This document shows positions 24,738-28,712 of a DNA stretch of 28,712 bases, piece after piece. Numbering within the stretch: position 1 is the first letter of the stretch; each line of letters begins with the position of its first letter. Both the position numbers and the translations under genes were made by a program. The stretch is from the NCBI GenBank assembly GCA_022707665.1, contig JAKJAE010000003.1, positions 1-28,712 of the forward strand. Reading direction: 5' to 3'. Origin of the DNA: Chloroflexota bacterium. GTDB taxonomy: Bacteria > Chloroflexota > Anaerolineae > B4-G1 > SLSP01. Below the pieces are notes generated by a model, which was not told the DNA's origin, did not search any database, and was given only the letters and a program-made list of their open reading frames with translations.

Positions 24738-26165
24738 CTACTGTGTCTCCACTGTGCCGGTACTGACAACCTCGCCCTGTTCCAGGCCGGACAGTATCTC
24801 TGCGCTCGCAAAATCCTTGAGCCCAACCTGGACCGGTCGAAGCTGCAGCGAACCATCGTCGGTGACGACGAAGACGGCATACTGGCCGGGGGATAGCTCA
24901 CGCAGCGATTGGACCGGCACCAGAAGTGCTCGCGACGCCGACCCAGCAATGATCTCAACCTCGGCGCTCACGCCAAGGGGGAGTAGCTCCGCCTCCTGCG
25001 CCGGATCCAGTGTAGCCCACGCCTGGATCGCAACGGTGCCGTCCACCGTCACCAACATAGGATCAACGCGATCGACCTGTCCCGGGAATCCCTGATCAGG
25101 CAGCGCGTCAAACACTACAGTCACCGGATTGCCCGGGGACACCTTGTCCAGATCGCTCTCTTCAAGGTAGAAACGCACCTGTCCCAAGCCATCGTCGACC
25201 ATCGTGACTATGGAGCCCGACGCAACAGCCTCGCCTATGCTGGCCGAGGTTGCAACAACCCGCCCGGCGAACGGTGCACGTAGAACAGTCTGACCCAGCG
25301 CCAACTCCGCCGATGCGACAGAGAGTTCTGCCTGCTTGACAGCCGCTTCGGCTGCGGTCAGCGTGTCACCCGAGAGACTTTCATCGAGGGATTGTTGGGC
25401 CAGCAGCACCTTCGCCAATGCAGCCGAGGTGCCGCCGCTGTCATCCAGATTGAGCACCGCAAGACTGTACGCCGCACGAGCGACCTCGAGATCATCCCTG
25501 GCCTTCTCCAAAGCCCGCGCGGTCGCAGCGCGCTCATTCTCGAGCACTGTAGCCCTGGTCTTGACCTGCAGTTCCCAATCTCTTCCCGGATCCCAGGCAG
25601 TATCATACGCCGCTTGCGCCAGAGCGACCTGGTCGGTGGCCTGGTCCAGATTGATTCGCGGCGCCGTGAGGCGAGCGCCATCGTAGTTACCACCCTCGAT
25701 CAGCGCATCATAGCTCGCCTGTGCAGCCTCCAGGTTCGCACGATCGATCTCTACCGTCCTGGTGACAGCACGGCGGGCTGCTTCGAGCTTCGCGTGCGCC
25801 TGTTCGAGGTTCAGTTGGGCTTGGGCAAGCTGGATCTTCGCGGCGGCATCGTCGAGCCGCGCAAGGACCTGATCGGCTTCGACCCGGTCCCCGACTTGCA
25901 CAGATAATTCAGCCAGGGTACCACTGACACGGAAGCCCAGTGCGATTTCGGCCCGGGGTACGAGGGTCCCCCGACCCACAGCCGTGATCATCAAATCGCC
26001 CCTCCGCACCTTCGCAGTTTGGAGCGCAGGGGCCTCTACTGCGGCTGCTGGTCTGAAGTAGCGCGCATAGACGCCATACCCGATCGCACTCAGCACCAAT
26101 ACGCCGACTCCAGCAAATGCCCATCGCCTGCGTCGCCTCTTCTTGCTCACTGAACCCTTCGTCAT
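24738..26165 (-). CDS. HlyD/MacA-family periplasmic adaptor
   Basis: Membrane-fusion or adaptor protein, 475 aa. A basic N-terminus (KKRRRRRW) leads into one membrane anchor (about 16-35). A split biotinyl-lipoyl domain follows (first half around GFRVSGTLAELSVQVGDRV, second half around TVLRAPFAGRVVATSASIGEAV) on either side of a long helical hairpin rich in Ala, Gln and Glu (about 100-270). Beta-barrel and membrane-proximal domains end at VVSTGTVETQ. The hairpin is long for a MacA-like protein. ATG 26165 follows AGGAGG; the upstream ATG at 26195 has none. It is the first gene of a HlyD-ATPase-permease-lipoprotein operon, preceded by a palindromic control region. Confidence 0.95.
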   Translation of the reverse strand: MTKGSVSKKRRRRRWAFAGVGVLVLSAIGYGVYARYFRPAAAVEAPALQTAKVRRGDLMITAVGRGTLVPRAEIALGFRVSGTLAELSVQVGDRVEADQVLARLDDAAAKIQLAQAQLNLEQAHAKLEAARRAVTRTVEIDRANLEAAQASYDALIEGGNYDGARLTAPRINLDQATDQVALAQAAYDTAWDPGRDWELQVKTRATVLENERAATARALEKARDDLEVARAAYSLAVLNLDDSGGTSAALAKVLLAQQSLDESLSGDTLTAAEAAVKQAELSVASAELALGQTVLRAPFAGRVVATSASIGEAVASGSIVTMVDDGLGQVRFYLEESDLDKVSPGNPVTVVFDALPDQGFPGQVDRVDPMLVTVDGTVAIQAWATLDPAQEAELLPLGVSAEVEIIAGSASRALLVPVQSLRELSPGQYAVFVVTDDGSLQLRPVQVGLKDFASAEILSGLEQGEVVSTGTVETQ

Positions 26166-26203
26166 CCTCGCCTCCTCACACGCCAGACCCATCACCGTCG
26201 CAG

Positions 26204-26232
26204 ATAATACACAATTTGTGTGAATGTATTAT
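26204..26232. promoter_or_regulatory. Nested palindrome with divergent -10 elements
   Basis: ATAATACA (26204-26211) and TGTATTAT (26225-26232) are perfect inverted arms, and inside them ACACAATTTGTGT (26209-26221) is a second palindrome. TATTAT can serve as a -10 on each strand: at 26209-26204 for the HlyD operon and at 26227-26232 for the methyltransferase gene. A dimeric repressor bound here would block both. The regulator is not identified; the WYL regulator at 27287-28240 is the nearest candidate. Confidence 0.6.
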
Positions 26233-26375
26233 GAAGAATCGATGTAGCTTTCAGGAACCCGTGCCACTTTGCAGGCTCAGTGGCCCACCACCATCGGTGC
26301 CGGATCTCCAAGCGTTCAACGAACAGGTCGTGCGTTCCGCCGCGCCGTGTATACTCGTGGCAAGTGGATGCTACG

Positions 26376-27299
26376 ATGGACTTAGCCACGATCCTTGCTG
26401 AGTTGGAGTCATTGCTCAACCGCCCTATGCTCTTTGATGAACGAGAGGTCGGGCCGCGCGCTGCGGCAATCGATTTCCTGCGCTTTGCGGCCGGTTCGAT
26501 TCGCGCCTACGAACGGAGCCACGGGGTTGCATCGACGACGCAGCATCTCTATGCAGAGGCCACCCGACTTGAGCACGCCCTGAGGGAAGTCGATCGGGCG
26601 TTCTTCGAGAAGATACGCGATGACATCCGATCGGGCAGGCTGGTTGGATCGCGCCTTCGGCGATTCTGTGATCGCTTCACCAGCTACGAACCTCACCGCG
26701 ACACTCACCTCCACGTCGGCCTGGATCCTCTGGATACCCTGGTCGCCGGAGTGCTGCACTCAACACCGCCACCCCAACCCACCTGGCCGCTTGAACCGGG
26801 CATGGTGGCCTTTCAACCAAGCCCGATGAGTGTGGTCCTGGAGCTCGTCGACCAAACGCCGATGGGCGCGGATGATGTTTTCTACGACCTGGGCTCAGGA
26901 CTGGGAGATATCGCGCTCATGGTTCACTTGCTGACGGGTGTCAGAACTTACGGGGTTGAGATCGATCCGGGGTTGTGCACGTACGCTCAGGATCAGGCGA
27001 CGGCACTGGGGCTCTCAGGGATAATGTTTATCAACGCCGATGTGCGCTCCGTTGACATCGGCGATGGCACACTCTTCTACCTGTTCACGCCCTTCAGTGG
27101 CGACCTCCTTGCGGAAGTCGTGGCAAAGCTCAAAGCCGCGGCCCGGCAGCACCCCATTCGCATGGGTACCTATGGTCCTATCACGCCGATCGTGGCCGGT
27201 ATTCCGTGGCTCGAGAGCGTCAACCGGCATCAGGAGGACCCATTTCGGTTAGCCGTGTTTCGAAGCCGGGACGCGTCGGGCGCGCGCTACTCCTCGTAG
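26376..27299 (+). CDS. Class I SAM-dependent methyltransferase
   Basis: Methyltransferase of 307 aa. The N-terminal half (1-140) is helical and unassigned. The Rossmann part starts at VFYDLGSGLGDIALMVH, with motif I at 171-177, motif II GVEID (193-197) and a later NADVRSVDIG strand, followed by LFYLFTPFSGDLL. The DLGSGxGD / GVE layout is like that of DOT1-fold enzymes, but there is nothing to support histone methylation in a bacterium. ATG 26376 is chosen because it begins MDLATILAEL; a longer frame from 26280 starts with low-quality His/Arg-rich sequence. No clear SD. It is convergent with the WYL regulator and overlaps its 3' end by 13 nt. The substrate is unknown. Confidence 0.85.
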   Translation: MDLATILAELESLLNRPMLFDEREVGPRAAAIDFLRFAAGSIRAYERSHGVASTTQHLYAEATRLEHALREVDRAFFEKIRDDIRSGRLVGSRLRRFCDRFTSYEPHRDTHLHVGLDPLDTLVAGVLHSTPPPQPTWPLEPGMVAFQPSPMSVVLELVDQTPMGADDVFYDLGSGLGDIALMVHLLTGVRTYGVEIDPGLCTYAQDQATALGLSGIMFINADVRSVDIGDGTLFYLFTPFSGDLLAEVVAKLKAAARQHPIRMGTYGPITPIVAGIPWLESVNRHQEDPFRLAVFRSRDASGARYSS

Positions 27300-28240
27300 C
27301 GGGCCAGGATCTTTCGTGCCTCTTCCTGCACCCGGGTCACGAGCGCCGGCGGCTCGAGAACAGTCACGGCCGATCCGTGGCCCAAAACCCAACTCGTAGG
27401 CCATTCCAGGTCTGATACCTGCATCCGCAACGTCGCAGAGCCATCCTCGTGATCGACGATCTCGGTCCAGTGCCCCATACTTTCCCGTACGTGCGCCGCA
27501 ACGCGCGCTTCCATATGCACTACAACCGTGTGCCGGTTCTCGAAACGCATCGAGCGCTCCACGTAATCTTTGGCCGAGAAGTCGTCAGGGACGACGAACC
27601 GGTCCGGCAACTCCTTCAGATCCCTGATCCGATCGATCCGGAAGCTACGGAGATCACCGCGCAGTCTGCAGAAACCAATCAGATACCAGAGGCCCCAGCG
27701 GAAGGTCAGGGCGTAGGGTTCGACATCGCGACACGTTTCCTCGAGCGAGAAACTGCGGTAAGTGAGCCTGATCGCGTGGCGGCGGCGAATGCAGGCACGC
27801 AGAACCTGGAATGTCGGTACCCAGGGTCGGTAGTCGCGCGCAGCCAGCCCACTGACGACGAGGTCCCGTTGAGCCTCGGCGACCTGGTGACGCAGATCGT
27901 CAGGCAAGACGTTGTCGAGTTTGGCAGTGACCGCCGTTACCGCATCCTGGTAGACTTGTCCCCAGACCTGCTCAACCAGCCCGACGCCCATGTAGAGGAC
28001 GGTCGCCTCTTCGGCTGTGAAGATCAACGGCGGGAGCTTGTACCCCTTGAGAAGTGAGAACCCTCCATAGGGGCCACGCTCAGTGTAAATGGGGATGCCC
28101 ATCTCTTCGAGCATCGCCATATAGCGATGTACCGTTCGCTCAGAGACGCCCAGCTCCTCGGCGAGCTCCGAGGCTTTCCAGAGCCCTCGGGACTGCAAGA
28201 GCAGGATCAGCGAGATCAGCCGCGTCGCAACGTTCGCCAT
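27287..28240 (-). CDS. WYL-domain HTH transcriptional regulator (YafY type)
   Basis: Transcription regulator of 317 aa. An N-terminal DeoR-like winged helix (about 1-60) contains ASELAEELGVSERTVHRYMAML. The ligand-sensing WYL domain follows (about 140-210), with LWYLIGF and SFRIDRIRDL, then a WCX C-terminal extension ending EEARKILARYEE. Such proteins sense nucleic acids or small ligands and act as activators or repressors. Two ATGs are possible, at 28249 and 28240. An extended -10 (TGCTAGAAT) overlaps the first, so I prefer 28240, which would give a leaderless or nearly leaderless mRNA. Targets are unknown; neighbouring palindromes are worth testing. Confidence 0.92.
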   Translation of the reverse strand: MANVATRLISLILLLQSRGLWKASELAEELGVSERTVHRYMAMLEEMGIPIYTERGPYGGFSLLKGYKLPPLIFTAEEATVLYMGVGLVEQVWGQVYQDAVTAVTAKLDNVLPDDLRHQVAEAQRDLVVSGLAARDYRPWVPTFQVLRACIRRRHAIRLTYRSFSLEETCRDVEPYALTFRWGLWYLIGFCRLRGDLRSFRIDRIRDLKELPDRFVVPDDFSAKDYVERSMRFENRHTVVVHMEARVAAHVRESMGHWTEIVDHEDGSATLRMQVSDLEWPTSWVLGHGSAVTVLEPPALVTRVQEEARKILARYEE

Positions 28241-28247
28241 ACTGACC

Positions 28248-28256
28248 ATTCTAGCA
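28248..28256 (-). promoter_or_regulatory. Extended -10 of the WYL regulator
   Basis: TGCTAGAAT on the minus strand (-10 TAGAAT at 28253-28248). It ends 7 nt before ATG 28240, so the transcript would begin at or very near the start codon. No clear -35 is visible. Confidence 0.4.
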
Positions 28257-28306
28257 CGATCACGTCAGTATCCATGATCCCGCCTCTGCCGCGTACCAGA
28301 AATGAA

Positions 28307-28340
28307 ACAGCCCTCTCCCACCAATACGGGAGAGGGCTGT
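28307..28340 (-). terminator. Intrinsic terminator of the aminotransferase gene
   Basis: ACAGCCCTCTCCC (28307-28319) pairs perfectly over 13 bp with GGGAGAGGGCTGT (28328-28340), with an 8-nt loop. Read on the minus strand it is followed by a T-rich tail (TTTCATTT), 20 nt after the aminotransferase stop. Confidence 0.85.
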
Positions 28341-28360
28341 AGGGTCGCAAGATGTCGGAC

Positions 28361-28712
28361 CTAGCTAATAAGCACCGCCATCGCCGCAGCGACACCGGCA
28401 CCGTGCTCGAAGGCGTAGCCACAGGCTGCCAGTCCCGATTCGATCGCACCAAGTGTGGCCAGGATGTCGCCCTGCGACACTGCTCCCATATGGCCAATGC
28501 GGAAATACTCACCCTTGTTGACCGGGTGAAGCCCCCCCGCCAGGGTGACGCCAGCAGCCTTGACCTTGGCCAGGAATTCCGGACCAGAGACGCCACTCGG
28601 ATAACGTGGCGCGGTCATCGTCACCGCCGCAACATCGTCAGACGACGGAACCTGCCCGAGCCCCAAGGCCGCAATGCCAGCTTTGCACGCTCGACTGATC
28701 CGTGCGTGGCGG
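28361..28712 (-). CDS. Class V aminotransferase, 5' part outside window
   Basis: The last 116 codons or so of a class V PLP-dependent aminotransferase of the alanine-glyoxylate / serine-pyruvate type. Visible parts are HARISRACKAGIAALGLG at the window edge, then VTMTAPRYPSGV, FLAKVKAAGVTLAGGL and GEYFRIGHMGAVSQGDIL, which is the standard small-domain end of the family. The PLP Lys lies upstream, outside the window. The stop TAG at 28361 is followed by a clear terminator. It is transcribed in the same direction as the WYL gene but separated from it by the terminator. Confidence 0.9.
   Translation of the reverse strand, partial: RHARISRACKAGIAALGLGQVPSSDDVAAVTMTAPRYPSGVSGPEFLAKVKAAGVTLAGGLHPVNKGEYFRIGHMGAVSQGDILATLGAIESGLAACGYAFEHGAGVAAAMAVLIS

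Noticed and set aside
24692..24958. 89-residue N-terminal extension of the ABC ATPase
   Set aside because: It runs back into the HlyD gene in another frame and reads as random Arg/Ser-rich sequence; ATPases of this class begin close to the MEELL start.

Overview
The window is 28.7 kb of roughly 60% GC bacterial DNA, very probably from an environmental Chloroflexota-like bacterium. The evidence for that is indirect: the mix of GHL6/GH38/GH42 glycosidases with UroD-like and PHP proteins, a NUDT6-like Nudix enzyme, a MacAB-type operon ending in a small lipoprotein, and a ydaO-type c-di-AMP riboswitch. No rRNA, tRNA, mobile element or CRISPR array was seen, and the phylum is an inference.

Region 1 (1-7354, all minus strand) is a tightly packed operon read right to left: a GH38 alpha-mannosidase pseudogene with a large internal deletion, a UroD-like protein, a PHP metallohydrolase, a type I sulfatase (CSPAR motif), and a GH42 beta-galactosidase that runs off the left edge. 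Several junctions are ATGA overlaps or short gaps with good Shine-Dalgarno (SD) sequences.

Region 2 (about 7355-8000) is the most unusual non-coding stretch. A divergent promoter with a consensus TATAAT drives, on the plus strand, a c-di-AMP (ydaO/yuaA) riboswitch followed directly by an intrinsic terminator and then by a single 47-codon ORF with a perfect SD. A 15-bp inverted repeat lies between this promoter and the glycan operon promoter.

Region 3 (8009-21067, minus strand) is a second, larger operon. From the promoter inward it reads: GHL6 glycosidase, a type I phosphodiesterase-like protein whose elements look circularly permuted, a Nudix hydrolase with a NUDT6-like pre-Nudix domain, a second GHL6 glycosidase, a 129-aa protein that may have an ADP-ribosyltransferase-like fold, an intact GH38 alpha-mannosidase, a sugar phosphate isomerase/epimerase-like TIM barrel, a decayed luciferase-like monooxygenase, an aldo/keto reductase and a HEAT-repeat protein. 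Together regions 1 and 3 look like a cytoplasmic system for trimming mannose- and galactose-containing, probably sulfated, oligosaccharides. None of these enzymes has a signal peptide and no sugar transporter is present in the window.

Region 4 (21269-22093, plus strand) holds a Cys-rich DUF3795 protein and the remains of a SplB-like radical SAM gene. Region 5 (22113-26165, minus) is a HlyD / ABC ATPase / MacB-type permease / lipoprotein operon whose promoter carries a nested palindrome. Region 6 (26376-28712) has a class I methyltransferase, a WYL-domain regulator and the 3' end of a class V aminotransferase with its terminator.

Three genes (5484-7354, 10109-10472, 21637-22093) are broken by internal deletion, nonsense, frameshift or truncation. 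This suggests either ongoing decay of the locus or assembly errors.
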